64,000 nt of DNA from Oxyruncus cristatus (Eukaryota > Chordata > Aves > Passeriformes > Cotingidae), in assembly GCA_013399855.1 (NCBI GenBank), contig VXAY01007404.1:1153934-1217933 (forward strand). Direction: 5' to 3'. Below, in pieces: positions 35,356-47,727 of the stretch. The notes beneath the pieces are model-generated. The model saw only the letters and a program-made list of their open reading frames with translations. It made no database searches and was not told the DNA's origin. The translations under genes and the position numbers were made by a program. Position 1 is the first letter of the stretch, and each line of letters starts with the position of its first letter.

Positions 35356-37760
35356 CATGCTTACCTAGGTATAGGGAGTGGACAGCAGAGCACTGTTCTC
35401 TCTTCCTCTTTGACTTGTTTTCCTTTGAATGTCAAAGAAGCAGAGAGACTGCCTTTGATGATTTGAGATTTTCTGGCTCACATTATTTTCTCTCTGAACG
35501 CTTAAAATGCACACAGCTTTAGTAAGATTTAATTTAAGTAGCTATCTACTTTAAATACTTTGTGGTGAGATTACTGGCTGGATTTGAATTTATTTGTCAG
35601 TAGTAACATTTCGGTGATGGGACAGCTACATAAATGATGAGCATAGACTGTTTTTTACCAGAGCCTATGTAGGGCTTTGTAACGATCAAGGTGCAGAGCT
35701 GAGTCTCTCCCAAACTCTTCCACTGATGCATGTTTTTCTTGTGTAGCAAAATCCTCAACTGCAGTCTTACCAGCTCTGGCTCTCTGAACCGACACTGTAA
35801 CTTACCTTTTCCCTTCTGGATGCAGCTGTTGTATTCAGTAATTCTCCTGCTATGGTAGGCATTTGGGTGGTGAGCTTATGAAAAGATCCCCTTCCTGAAT
35901 TCCAGTCAGACGTAATGGAGACAACAGAAAGGAACAAAAAAATTGTAAGAAGTTTTACTACAAACTTTTTATGGTCTTCATTTGTCAAAAATAAGTACAC
36001 TGGGAAGGATTTGGTGTTTATGCAGCAAGATTTTGGTAGTACTGTAAAACTGGATGCAAGAATGAAAAGCTTTCAAGTGGGAGTCCTCTTGCATGAAAGA
36101 TGCCTGCAAATTTACAATGCAATCCTTATCATCAGGAATCAGCTATGCCACAAGGGAAGATAAATGTTGACCAAGGAACCACAGACACAAATGTTTGGTC
36201 ACCTCAAGGAAAGTGAGAAGCCTTTACTGAATGGGAGAGAAAGTCAGACCTGTCAGGAGAAACAGGGATGGGTTGTTTTAATCCAAGATAAATTTGTGCC
36301 CCAAAGAATTTCTTAGGGTAATCCAACAATCCTAACTGAAGTGACACTTTCTTGTATGTGGCTCTCAGTTTCGCTAAGCTCAGGCCAACCTGGGTCGAAT
36401 TCCCTTTAAATGCTAATTTATCTGTATTTTAGCAAGCCTCACTTCCATCTTTAGATAAAAGCCTCACTGAGAAGCATTGTATTAAAATCACCTTGTTTTT
36501 TAACAATTTGAAAATCTTTCAGTAATAACCAAATTATCCCAACTTTTTCCTATAAATTATATTCTTCTACAAGTGAAGTTGTCAATAGTTCCTGCTGCTA
36601 CATACAAAATAAATCAAAAATATGAAAAAAGGTTGTATGTAAAAAGTTGGATGTAAAACTGCTCTGTCAACCAGTTGTGTCTAGGTACACTGAGTACAGG
36701 GAGTTGAGAATGCCTGTTGCTAACAGCAGTTGAGATAAGTTTGAGCCTTTCCCCTCCCATGTTGTGTGTCCCCTCCATTTTTCAATTACATTTAATAGCA
36801 TATTTTTTGACCATAACTACTACTGCTGCAGGTAATTCAATTTCTTCTATGTAACATAATTATCACTGGAGGAAACAAGAGGGGAAAGGTACCATTCTAA
36901 TTTTCTGTGACTTCCTCTTCCAGAACATGTATCTTCCTACCCTCTAAGCACAACGCTGTACATTGTATTTTGTGCCACCGCAATGGTCACAAGACACAAT
37001 AAGGCATTTTTCAAACTTCTCCCTTCTGTAAGCGTGGTATATAAATCACAGCAGAGTTGCTAACAGTGTGTGACTGACAATCTTGCTTGATAGACAATCT
37101 GTGATCCTTTCAGCCTTTTACTAATAAGCTCATTAGGATAGAAGGGCTGAAAATACTTTCTAGGATATAGCAATGAACCTCAGCAAATTCAGTGCATGTC
37201 TGACCACTCAAACTTTAGAGAATCAATCTCTTTTCAATCAGAACTTTGTCAGGTTCTGTGGAATGTCTTCTGAAGGTTACTCTAGCTTTTATTTTTTAAT
37301 TTTCTTCTTCTCTCGCTCTCTCTGGGCTTGGGTTTTTTGTGGGATTTTTTGGTAATATGGGTTCCTTCACAAACCCAAGAATCCTTCCAAAGTAATGTAG
37401 GTCAAGGTGAAATGGTTCTGAACGTATTTTTTTTTTTCGATGTTCGGCCTTGGAAAACCTTTTAAAAGATTTTTGCTGCCTTTTAAGGTATGACCTTACT
37501 TTGGATGAACTTTTAAAAAGCATTAATTTTAAGAAAATCCTTAAAATAACTGCAGCCTAGTGACATTGGCATTTAGACTGAGGTTTCCAAAATGCAAATG
37601 GAAAACTACTTGAACAGTGACTGAATGAGCTACTTCATTGCTCCACTTCATATTCTGAGTGTGGTCTGACAATTATAAAAATCCCATTTGACACACAAGC
37701 ACATTTTAAGACCTTAAAATTAATTTGAAAAAAAATTACTCTAAAAATAACACTGAAATG
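35356..37760. other. unique non-coding DNA
   Basis: Mostly AT-rich with no recognised transposon. A weak tRNA-like pair of boxes at 36358-36403 is discussed as a finding. The frames at 35767-36000 (minus) and 35915-36163 (plus) overlap each other and match nothing known to me. Confidence 0.55.
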
Positions 37761-38700
37761 ATCACAGAATCACAGAATGTGCTGAGTTGGAAGGGAGTCA
37801 CAAGGATCATCGAGTCCAACTCCTGGCCCTACACAGGACCATACCCAAAAGTCACATCATGTGCCCAAGAGTATCATCAAAATGCTTTTTGGACTCTGGC
37901 AGGTTTGGTGCTGTGACCACTTCCCTGGGGAGCCTGTTCCAGTGCCCAAACACCCTCTGGAGGAAGAACCTCTTTCTAATATCCAACCTAAACCTCCCCT
38001 GACACAACCTCAGGCCATTCCCTTGGGTCCTTTCACTGATCACTACAGAGAAGAGATCAGTGCCTGACCCTCCCCTTCCCCTCATGAGGAAGTTGTAACT
38101 GCAATGAGGTCTCCCCTCAGTTTCCTTTTCTCCAGGCTGAACACTCCAAGTGCCCTCAGCCGCTCCTCATACGGCTTGCCCTCAAAGCCTTTCCCCATCT
38201 TTGCTGCCCTCCTTTGAACACTCTCTAAGAGTTTAATATCTTCCTTATATTGTGGTGCTCAAAACTGCACGTAACATTCAAGTTGAGGCCGTACCAGTGC
38301 AGAGCAGAGCGGGACAATCCTCTCCCTCAACCGGCCAGTGATACTTTGCCTGATGCCCCCCAGGACACAGTTGGCCCTCCTGGCTGCCAGGGCACTGCTG
38401 ACTCACATTCAGCTTGCCATCAACCAGAACCCCCAGGTCCCTTTCTGTGGCACTGCTTTCCAGCATCCTATTCCCCAGTCTGTAAGTACATCCAGGGTTT
38501 CCCCATCCCAGGTGAAGAATCCAGAACTTCCCCTTTTTGAACTTCATATGGTTGGTGATTGCCCAGTCCTCTGATTTGTTGAAGTCTCTCTGTGGGGCCT
38601 GCCTGCCTTCAAGGGAGTCAACAGCTCCTCCCAATTTTCTATCATATGCAAACTTGCTTAGTATCCCTTCCAGTCCTATTTCCAGGTTAGCCAAAGAACA
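37761..38700 (-). mobile_element. CR1 LINE, 3' part with ORF2 tail and 3' UTR
   Basis: The plus strand opens with ATCACAGAATCACAGAATGT, the complement of the CR1 3'-terminal repeats, then the 3' UTR, then the carboxy-terminal part of ORF2 read on the minus strand. The element is 5'-truncated within the reverse transcriptase region near 38700, typical of CR1 target-primed reverse transcription. Sense is minus. It is the cleanest reference in the window for the 3' UTR blocks that also identify the fragment at 10899-11092. Confidence 0.95.
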
Positions 38701-38727
38701 GTAAACAGGTATAGATCTCCTGCCCAA
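38278..38727 (-). pseudogene. CR1 ORF2 reverse transcriptase fragment, broken
   Basis: Minus-strand reading gives the palm-domain catalytic block as SKFAYDRKLGG (CR1 family: FADD), then the conserved stretch through WAITNHMKFKKGKFWILHLG, YRLGNRMLESSATERDLGVLVDGKLNVSQQC. After that a frameshift replaces the expected continuation with an unrelated frame. The first catalytic aspartate of FADD is a tyrosine here (TAT), so the copy is dead on two counts. The first about 17 residues before NLEIGLEG are weakly conserved and may lie outside the element. Confidence 0.92.
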
Positions 38728-41459
38728 AAAATCCTAATCAGTATAAAGGAATTGCAAAAATGTATGCTTTTCTTCACTTTATCTTAGATCTATTCTTTTT
38801 TAATTCATCTTTGCCTGATTCTATTTCATTTTCATGTTTTTTCTTATATTTGACATACTCCTTTTTTAATTTTTTTTTCCTTTTTTTTTCCTTTTTTTCC
38901 TTTCTATGTATTCCCATAAAATTGAAATTTTCTCCTCATGGGAAAGGAGAATGTCTCCACCTGGGCTTTTGCTTTTGTTTGTTCTGCTGATGTTCTGCAT
39001 CCTGAGCTTTCCTCTTTTTTTTTTTTATACCCTTTCACTTCCTGTAGCCACTTCAGGCTCCACTTACAAGAAACATCCCTTCATTCTTCTAACCCTCTTC
39101 CACCTAATCTTTGAATTCTCTCCTCTTTCAACCACAATGGGAGATGCAGCTGAATATGATTCTGAGGAAAGAGAGAGAAGCTGCGATTTTTAGTACCAAA
39201 ACTGCAAAGTCTTAGCAGGTTGATGTAAAGGAACAATAACATCAAGCAGTCAATGAGGAGCACTAACAAATCAATGTAGATAGTGAAAGCAAAGAATTAG
39301 ACAACTGCTTGCCTCAGGCAATACTTACAGATGCCAGGATTAGACTAAAACATCTTGACTGATGACCGAAATGTCTATGTCATTCCTTTTTCTTTTTTCC
39401 CTCACAGACTCTTACTTCAGAGGAAGAATCTGTTAAAGGTCAATATCATAGAAAGTTGTTTATTTCAACTATGTCACCAGAAAGCCATTCACTTCATTCC
39501 TTGTGGCAAAAGGATAAGATAAATCTGACCTAATATGGCATCAAATTTGAAATAGGTAAAGGCTGGGCACAGAAGTTCAGGGCACCAATGCAGAACTCCT
39601 TTACCGTTATGGTCTCCCAAACAGTGACAGCAAGATTGTCCATACATATCACCTTAGGCAGCTACATATATTGTGATCTCAGTATTACTTTGGAGATATG
39701 GCCTCTGCATCTTCTAGGCTCTATTTCTGCCTGCAAGACTTTTAATTTTTCTTAGTACAGTGTCGCAGCTGCTGTGTGGTCATCTCATATGTTACACACA
39801 TTATTCCGTAGTCATGTAGCTAGGGGACAATAGGGTGGATCTTGCTGCTCCTGGAACATATTAACTACTGCCTGTGCAAGAATGAATGCTGTCCTCTTTC
39901 TTTCCTTTCTTTGCACTTTCACAGCTCCTTATGTTAAAGGGGGAGCTGCTCAAAAATACCCACCTCCTCACATCACTCAATCGCTCATCTGTGCAGCCCC
40001 AGGCAACCTTGATGCAAAAGGGTAAGATTCAGATGCAAAAGTCAGGGAATAGAGCAAGATGTTTGAGCTCTGTGCAGAGAGGGGAGCTTACTCTTAGGAA
40101 AATTCTCCAGAAAACGTGAAGTTTTGGAAAGCCTGGAGGCAGCCACAAAGTATCACCAGCTCAAATGTAGTGCTTCAGACAAAAAAGAAGTGTGTACAGA
40201 GCCAGAGCCTTAGCCATTAGCATTAAGGTTTTGCTAGCTGTCTCCTACTAACTATTCAGATTGTAAGAATTACTTTTTTCTTTCAGAACAACATAACCTC
40301 CCCTATCTCCCTACCACACAGGATTCCACATAGCATCTCTGAATAGCTGAATTACTTTATTCTTTGCTTCCACACTGCTTGACACCTAAGTTGGTGCATT
40401 CTGCCTAAACTATCGAGGTGTTGCACTAATGATCACTGAATCAGTTTATTTTAAGGTAAGGATAAAGGGATTCTCACTACCATGTCAGTAAAAGTTTACA
40501 TGTTTTGTGAAACCACTTAGATGCAAGATACCCTCTTTACCTGATTGTTACAGTGCATGTGCAAACTATTTGTTGGAGCTATATAACCATTTTACAAAAT
40601 GACTCCTGATAATTAAATAAGAAGGGCAGCTGCTACAAAAGGAGAACGTAACCTGTTCCCAGCCCAGTCATGCTTTTACCTACAATAAATTATTGTTCTT
40701 GCTAGGTGCATGAAATTGTTTATTACTGTGCCTCATTTTCAATCCTATTTTGAAGCCTGCAAGTGAGGCACATTTAATTTTTGTTAATTACTAATAACAA
40801 ATATTCCCTTGACATGAAGATATTATACTGTGTCCTGTTTTGCCAAAAATGTAAATTGAACTTAATTTTAAAATCTCTAATTAATCATGTAGTTTTAGAA
40901 TGCAGTTGTGCATTTCCTTTTAACTTGCAATCTTATCATAAGTATATAATGCTAATTATGGGTATCTAAAATCTAGATATTGTAATTGTAACAAAGTGCA
41001 AAACAAGGTGCTGAAAAAATATCTTACAGGTCACACGAAACCAATCTCGTGCCAATTAATTAAAGCTCAGAAAATGCAGCGAGGAAATAACTCAATTTGA
41101 GTTATAAAATAGAAACAAAGACAAGAAACACAAATAAGCATAAGCAGCAGGATCTATTAGTGTATTGTCTCTCACTGAGAAACAGACTGAGACACAGACT
41201 AACACACAGTTAAAACAATCAGTTCTCTTCCTAATATATCAAACAGAAGGTAGAATACCATTGTTGACAGCGGTTAGGAAGCCCCTAATCTGACTGATGA
41301 CTAGTATGATTCTTTGCAGTCTGAAATGAATGAATGACCCAGTAATTAAAGAAGAGATGATCCTACTCTCATCCAATTTCCTGGCAGTAGTGTTTAGCCT
41401 GAGGAAGTTACGAAGGAGAGCAAGGCATTAAGGAAGGCTTTTATTCCTATAAGTCACAG
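38701..41459. other. unique DNA with a pyrimidine-rich tract
   Basis: The first 300 bp are strongly T/C-rich on the plus strand (38760-39030), including a (T8-9 CC)n run. The remainder is ordinary AT-rich DNA in which I recognise nothing. Confidence 0.6.
38862..38906 (+). repeat. (T7-9 CC)n polypyrimidine run
   Basis: Tandem T runs separated by CC form a low-complexity tract within a longer T/C-rich region. Encoded phenylalanine-rich frames here (38760-38990) are artefacts. Confidence 0.85.
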
Positions 41460-43898
41460 CACATGTGGATCTGGACATGAAAGAAGCTAGTCGGAACTGT
41501 ATGGATCAAAATTAGCAGGCACAGCAACATGGTGATGTTGTGATGTGCTTCTTCTACAGACTGCCGGACACAGAAGAAGTAGGTGAGGCCTTCTACAAAC
41601 TACAGGAGCGAGCCTTTCATTCACAGTCACAGCGATCATAGGAGATATTTACTATTCCAGCAACATAGCACAACCAATCCAGGAGCTTTCTGGGTTGTAT
41701 TAGGAGCAACTTCCTCACATGAGGGATCAAGGAACCAGGAAGGGGAGATGTTCAGCTGAATCAGATTCTCACAAACAAAAACTCATTAGAGATGTAAATA
41801 TCAGAGGCAAACTTGGAGCAGTGACATGAGATGGTGCAGTTCAGAATCCTGAGAGCACCGACAAACTGAAAATCAGAATACACCCCTGGACTTCAGCACA
41901 GCAGACTGTGCTCTTTAGAAATCTACCTGGAAGAGTTCTATGGGGTACAGTTCTGCAAGGATTCCAGGAGGGAAGAGGTATGCAGGATACTTGGCTGATT
42001 TTCAAGGATCACCTCCTCCAAGCTGACAAATGGTGTATCCCCACAAGCAGAAAATCAAGCAAAGGCAGAAAGAAGCCTGCAGGCATGAACAAAGAGTTCC
42101 CATCTAAACACAGGCATTAAAAGGAAGTGTAAAAAACACAGGCGACCTGTGAGGAATATAGAGAAACCATGAGCAAGTAGGGATGGTGTCAGGAAAGCCA
42201 AAAGCCTTCTGGCATCAAATCTGATGAGGGACACGAAAAACAACAAAAAGGATGTCTGCATATACATCAACAGCAACGGGAAGACAAGGGAAAACTTAAG
42301 CCCATTATGGAATGGAGCTGGGACCTTGCTACAAAAGACATGGAAAAGATCAAGGTGCTTAACACCTTCTTTGACCCAATCTTTATTGTTAACACTGGAC
42401 TTCAGTAGTCCAATGTGCTGGGAAAGTCTGAAGCAAAGATAACTTGAAGGAATATCTGGATAGAAAATATTTAAATGAAATGGACAGGTAAAAGTCCATG
42501 GAAACCGCCAGGATGCCCTCACAAGTGCTGAGAAAACTGAGAGATGTCATTGTGAGGTAACTCTTGACTGTCTTTGAAAAGTTGTGGTAATCTGGGGAGG
42601 TTCCTGAGGTCCTGAAGAGATCAAATGTCACTTATGTTTTCAAAAAAAGCAAAAAGGTAGAGCCAAGTAACTATAGGGAGGTCAACCTTACCTTGACCAG
42701 AAGGGGATGAAGCACCAGTCATGGAAACCCACAAAGACAAGAAGGTGATGATAAGTAGTCAGTATGAATTTATGAAGATGAAATTATGCTTAATCGACTT
42801 AATAGTCTTCTACAATAAGATGACTTGCTCAGTAGATGATGAGAAAGCAACAGATGGTTTTTTTAATAGGGCTTTTCATACTGTATCCAGTAAGAAAGGA
42901 CATCATAGGCAAACTGATGAAGTATAGAATGTGTAAATGGGAAGGGAGGCAGACTTCAAATTGGCAGAGATGCTGGGTTGTGATCAACAGCATGAAGTTT
43001 AGCTGGATGGAGTCACTAGGCATGTACCCCAGGGCTTGATGCTGGGGTTAATACCCTTTACAATTTTCATTAATGACCTAGAAGATGGGACAGAGTACAT
43101 CCTCAGGAAGTTTACATACGATAAAAAACTGAGAGGAGTGTTTCATATGCCAAGTGGTAATGCTGCCCATCAAAGGTATCACAACAGGGAAAACAAGTTC
43201 TGAATTAGGGAAGAAATAAACCAATGGCATGCTGGGCTGCACCTGCCTAGCTGGAAAACAGCTTGGTGGGAAAAGGTCTGGTGTCCTTGTGAACTGCAAG
43301 TTGACCCTGAGCTGGAAGCGTGTCTTGCAGCAAAGATGGCCAACAGTATACTGAGCTGCACTGGCACCAGCAAGTTGAAGGAAAGCAATCTACTCAGACC
43401 TGGTGAGACCCATCTGGAGAGTTGGGTCCAGTTCTTGTTTCCCCAGTACAAGAGGGAGAGACATGAACATACTGGAGAAAATCCAGCAAATTTGGCCAAG
43501 ACTTTGGAGCATCAGTCATATAAGAGGCTGAGATAGCCAGGACTCTTCAGCCTGGAGACGAGAAAGTTCAGGGGAATCTTGCCAATGTGTATAAATAACT
43601 GATGGGAGAAAATTAATAAGGATTCAGACTCTTGAGGGGTGCCCATTAAAAAGACAAATGGCAAGAGGCATAATTTGCTATAAAAAAAATTACTTAAATA
43701 TAAGAAACGACTGGTTTACTTTGGAAGTGGTCAAGCTCTAGAAGAGGTTGCAATTTGAGGTTGTGGAGTCTCCATCCATGGATATTCAAAAATCAACTGG
43801 ATATAGGCAAACTGGTCTAGCTGACTCTGCTTTAGCAGGGACATTGGGCTAATCAGAGGTAACTTCAAGCCTCAACATTTCTATGACTGTGATTCTAA
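41460..43898 (+). mobile_element. CR1 LINE, 2.4 kb, endonuclease C-terminus to 3' end
   Basis: This is the longest CR1 in the window. Similarity starts in the C-terminal part of the endonuclease (about 41460-41680), crosses the linker and reverse transcriptase, and continues through the 3' UTR ('gttgtggagtctccatccatgg', 'caacatttctatgactgtgattct') to the terminal repeats near 43880-43898. It is 5'-truncated but 3'-complete. Divergence is high, with many stops and indels. Sense is plus, opposite to the neighbouring copy at 37761-38700. Confidence 0.93.
41540..43560 (+). pseudogene. CR1 ORF2 pseudogene (endonuclease end plus RT)
   Basis: Recognisable pieces in order: CFFYRLPDTEEVGEAFYKLQ (about 41555), the block TWLIFKDHLLQADKWCIPTS then RKSSKGRKKPAGMNKEFPSK (41985-42110), KKDVCIYINSNGKTRENLSP (about 42245), an FYNKMTCSVDDE.. 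AFHTVSSKK block of RT (42800-42900), the catalytic region as KFTYDKKLRG (43108-43137; FADD expected), and WVQFLFPQYKRERHEHT (about 43420). The pieces lie in at least two plus frames, with in-frame stops between them. The first catalytic aspartate is lost. It is not functional. Confidence 0.9.
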
Positions 43899-46800
43899 GA
43901 TAAGAACTAAACCAGAAGAGCATTGTGTCATCTAGATTATGACTTAGTTTCATACTGAGCATGCAGTATAAGCCAAGAACAGATATTTGCTTTGATTGAC
44001 AAAGCTATTTATTCAAGTTTGGAGAAAAGTTTGCAAAATGAAACTAATATGTATTCTTGCAGTGAGGAAACCTATCATATTAATAATGGTCTCAATACTG
44101 AAACTAGTACCATCAGTACAAACTAACTACTAAAAATTAGACAAAAATGGATAACTGTTGCCTGTAGGAATATGGACCAGGTTTACACATTCACAACACA
44201 CAATGAAACCACACAAATTTATGTAAACAACACATTCCTAGTTAGGCCATCTGGTCTGTATCTGCTGCCTCCGTGTTTGCTGACATGGGGTACCAGCACA
44301 TGGAAGACTGACTGATATTTATAAAATATTTTTATCAAGTACAATCCTGCTATAATTAGATTAACACGTACATAGAGATAAGTCAGAGTCAACTCTGGCA
44401 TTCCCTAATATTCATATCCTAACTCTTGGAAATTTCATTATTTTTGAATAGATAAGCATGGATATTTTTCACATTTCACACAGATTAATTTCACATTGTA
44501 TTCTTGAGATTAATATATATATATATGAGCATTTTATTCTTTAGGGGTGTTTTTAAAATAATGTGATGGGGAGTGTTACAGAAAAATTATGAGAAATTTG
44601 TACCAGTAAAACTGGGATTAATTTCAACATCTATAAATAAGTATTTTCAGAAGTTAGATGTAAGTTCTCAAAATGCAAAGTCATGTATAGAATAGAAACA
44701 CTTCTGAGAAAAGGAAGCAGAAGCATAGCCGTTACAAAGAATTGCTGACAGTATAATGAACACCTTGTAGAAATGATAAAGGCATATGCAATTCCATCAC
44801 ACAAGAAAAAGATCAGAGTTCTCTCCAGCTCTAGTAATTCACACCACAAAAACTGACATATGACTAATGCCACAACATGGTAAGACAATACATTTGGATT
44901 TTGTAGTAATAAGTGCGGTCTGTTGTTTTTTTTTTTACCCCAGTAACAACTAAAGTGTCTGAGATGAGTATATCTGCTGAGAATTAATTGGTCCAGTAAC
45001 TCTTGGCTCCAAAATACATCAATCTATAAATATTTTTAAAATAAAAATAACCAGAGGTGGAGGGAAAACATCTATTAAGATACGAAGCAGGGTGCTTGAT
45101 CTTGAATGGATTAATTCATAGAGAAGAACTTTTCAAAAGAGGAAAAGAAATTAAACACTGCCAAATGTAGGTAGCAACAAAGTAATAAGACCATTATTAA
45201 TAAGACCATTAAAGACAAACACTTTTATCTTCCTTTATATCTGCTTGTGACACTATTTTTAACAATGGTTAGAAGAAAAAACTTGGGCTGGTTGATCTCA
45301 AAAAAATCAAGACATGGCAGATTTAACAACACACTTGAAAGGGTCAATGTTTTTAGGATTGTAAGTCTGAAGACTGAATCAAATGTCCCAGTTTGATCTG
45401 CTTTAAGTCAGTCTTTATTTAACACAGTGGAATGGCACCCATGTCCCTATTACTAAAGTGCCCAAAAGATACCTCTAAATACTCTCTTATGTATCTAGAA
45501 GATGTTTTGGGGAGAAAATTGTCAAGGTCATTTGAGTTGATTTCATCTTATTAATTTTTTTCGTTTTGTAAATACTCTGTACAACACACTGAAGAAATGA
45601 GAGAAAAGCACAAAGCCTGTATATGCAACAATAACACTGAGCTAATTTCCTGCTGGTTTAAGTCTAATGGAGTCATCTGAAGTATCCCGTCAGGGAAATA
45701 GACTCATCTTTTTACAATCTGCAATCCATGGTCATGGGATTTGAATTTCTAAAATAACCTCATGGAAATAAAAGACTGTAAGAGATATTTTAAATTATGC
45801 ACGAATAAGAGAAACCCAAAGTTAATGCTGCATCACTGGTACTCTTGTTTTTAATGGAATCCCTTGTGCCCAGGTGTTGTTGCAGCCTTAGTAATTCTTG
45901 CAGCATCACCAGTTTTCTGAGATCATGAAAACTGAAAACACAAGGGGATGAGTTAGGAACATGGGGACAGCCCTGATCTGAATGTGCTTTAGCTTCCTTA
46001 AATGACAGCCATAACAATATACAAGCAATTTAGCACTGCCAATGTGGGATTTGGGCAACATGTTTAGTTTACTGTTGACAAATATAGTACTTGAGTCTGA
46101 ACCATTTATCCTGGTATAGAACACTGTATAAAAGGTTGTTGACTAGAAACTCTGAATAATTCATTGCCTATGCTCTCTTTCCAGTAAGCTAGTATGTTCC
46201 ATTTTAGATCAAACTTCCTAGTGTGGCAGGATATTGTCGTCTAGGATGATTGGAAACTTTTTTCCTATTCTCTTAGTTTGAATTGAGCTCTGAAGAGGAC
46301 TTCAAAGGGGCAGAGTTGACAGGGATATTCTCTCATAATAATCCAAGCAGTGCGAAATTCACATAGATGGCCAAAGGAGAAGAGAAATAAGCCTTATTTT
46401 ATAGTAAAGTAAAGAGTCTAGAAATGCTTTGTGGTTTATCTGTGTTCATTGCAGGCGTCACCAGAAAGAAATCACTTTGTGTGAGTGGGACAGAGCTCAG
46501 ATGATGTAGGAGAGTCTCCATCCTAGAGTGGTTGCACCTCTTTTTACCCAACCTCCATGTTCCAGTGTGGGTCTATTACAGGCCTACCCCAAAGTGTGAC
46601 AATCTGATAATTTTTGAAAGACAAAGGGCATTTGGTAGCACTTGTGGTATTCAGACTACGTATTTGCAAGAAGAAAAAAAGGCATGTTTCCTGTAAAACA
46701 TGGTGATAAGGCTTGGGGTTTTTTTCTTGTCTTGCAGAAAAACCTTACCATTCAACAGGGATATTAACAAAAGAATTCAACAGGACTATAGAAGCATAAA

Positions 46801-47465
46801 GTATTCATGCAACGCCAAGCTATCCTTCTATTCCTCTTCCTGTAAATTAACTCAAAGTAAAAATGTGATTATTCTTAATTCTCTCTAACTGAAAAAGCAA
46901 GTTAACATAACATCTGACATAAAAGTAGTATAAAAATGTTGGGTTTACATTTAATAATCAGATAATTTTCTGACCTTTTCACAGGAATTTACTATGATAA
47001 ATATTTATTTTCTGAGCATGCTATTTGCAGGATGGACTTTTAAATTTGCCAAAATCAAGTATCTACCTCTTTGAAACAGCTATTTTACAATAGCTGTTTG
47101 TCCCTAGAGTACCTCTTTTTTTATCTGGAAAGAATTTCTAAGTTTATGCATGAATTTCTTGCAATCTTTTTTGATTTTATTAATTTTGGTGAAACAAAAG
47201 CTATAGTTATATATGCTAATATCTCAGCATTTTGGTGTGTAGCTATAGCTGAATAGTTAACAATATTTAGAGATGCTTTTCTTTGAGATTCTTTTTCTGT
47301 TGAGAGGCTTATCTCTTAATATACAAGCTTGACCAAAAGAAATCATTAGGCTTTAATGTCTGTCTAGCGACAATAGCTGATATAAAATGTGGTTGCCTAA
47401 GATGCTGCATGACTCTGATACTTACCCGGTAAAGTTGTGCATCTGTTTAAGTAAAACAACTATAT
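43899..47465. other. unique AT-rich non-coding DNA
   Basis: A short AT dinucleotide run lies at 44513-44526 and a 15-bp period duplication (TAATAAGACCATTA twice) at 45183-45211. No transposon, RNA gene or coding exon was recognised. Longest frames are 60-85 codons. Confidence 0.6.
47460..47465. repeat. target-site duplication, left copy (ctatat)
   Basis: This is identical to 47973-47978 and abuts the LTR. Confidence 0.92.
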
Positions 47466-47571
47466 TGTCGGGTCTCTTACACCCCGCTTGGCGTGGGGCG
47501 ACCCAGTTCTAGTTCTGTTTCCATCCGAAGAACCCATTTCCGACAGTTGAAGTGGATGGGGAGGGGGGAAA

Positions 47572-47610
47572 CTCCAGACTCAGGGGTTCCTTTAGGCCCC
47601 AAGTCTGGAG
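47572..47610. repeat. stem-loop in the LTR U5 region
   Basis: CTCCAGACT (47572-47580) pairs with AGTCTGGAG (47602-47610). An inner GGGG/CCCC pair (47583-47586 and 47597-47600) extends the stem with small bulges around a ten-base loop. Confidence 0.8.
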
Positions 47611-47701
47611 GGGAAAGCTGCTCCCCCCTCCCTCCGGCCACGTGGTCCCATGGCAGGCACAGACACAGCACCCCGGGTGCGAAGAGGAGGCAAGAGAGAG
47701 A

Positions 47702-47727
47702 TTTATTGCTGGGGGGGTACATTTATA
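47702..47727 (-). promoter_or_regulatory. LTR core promoter and poly(A) signal
   Basis: Read on the minus strand: TATAAA (47727-47722), a C7 run (47717-47711), then AATAAA (47707-47702). A start about 25-30 bases past the TATA would fall near 47692-47697, placing the AATAAA just upstream of R. Upstream are the duplicated TTTAACCCCTTCC blocks (about 47764-47800). Confidence 0.75.

Noticed and set aside
42055..42522. 155-codon minus-strand frame
   Set aside because: It is antisense to the plus-strand CR1 ORF2 relic and has no similarity of its own.
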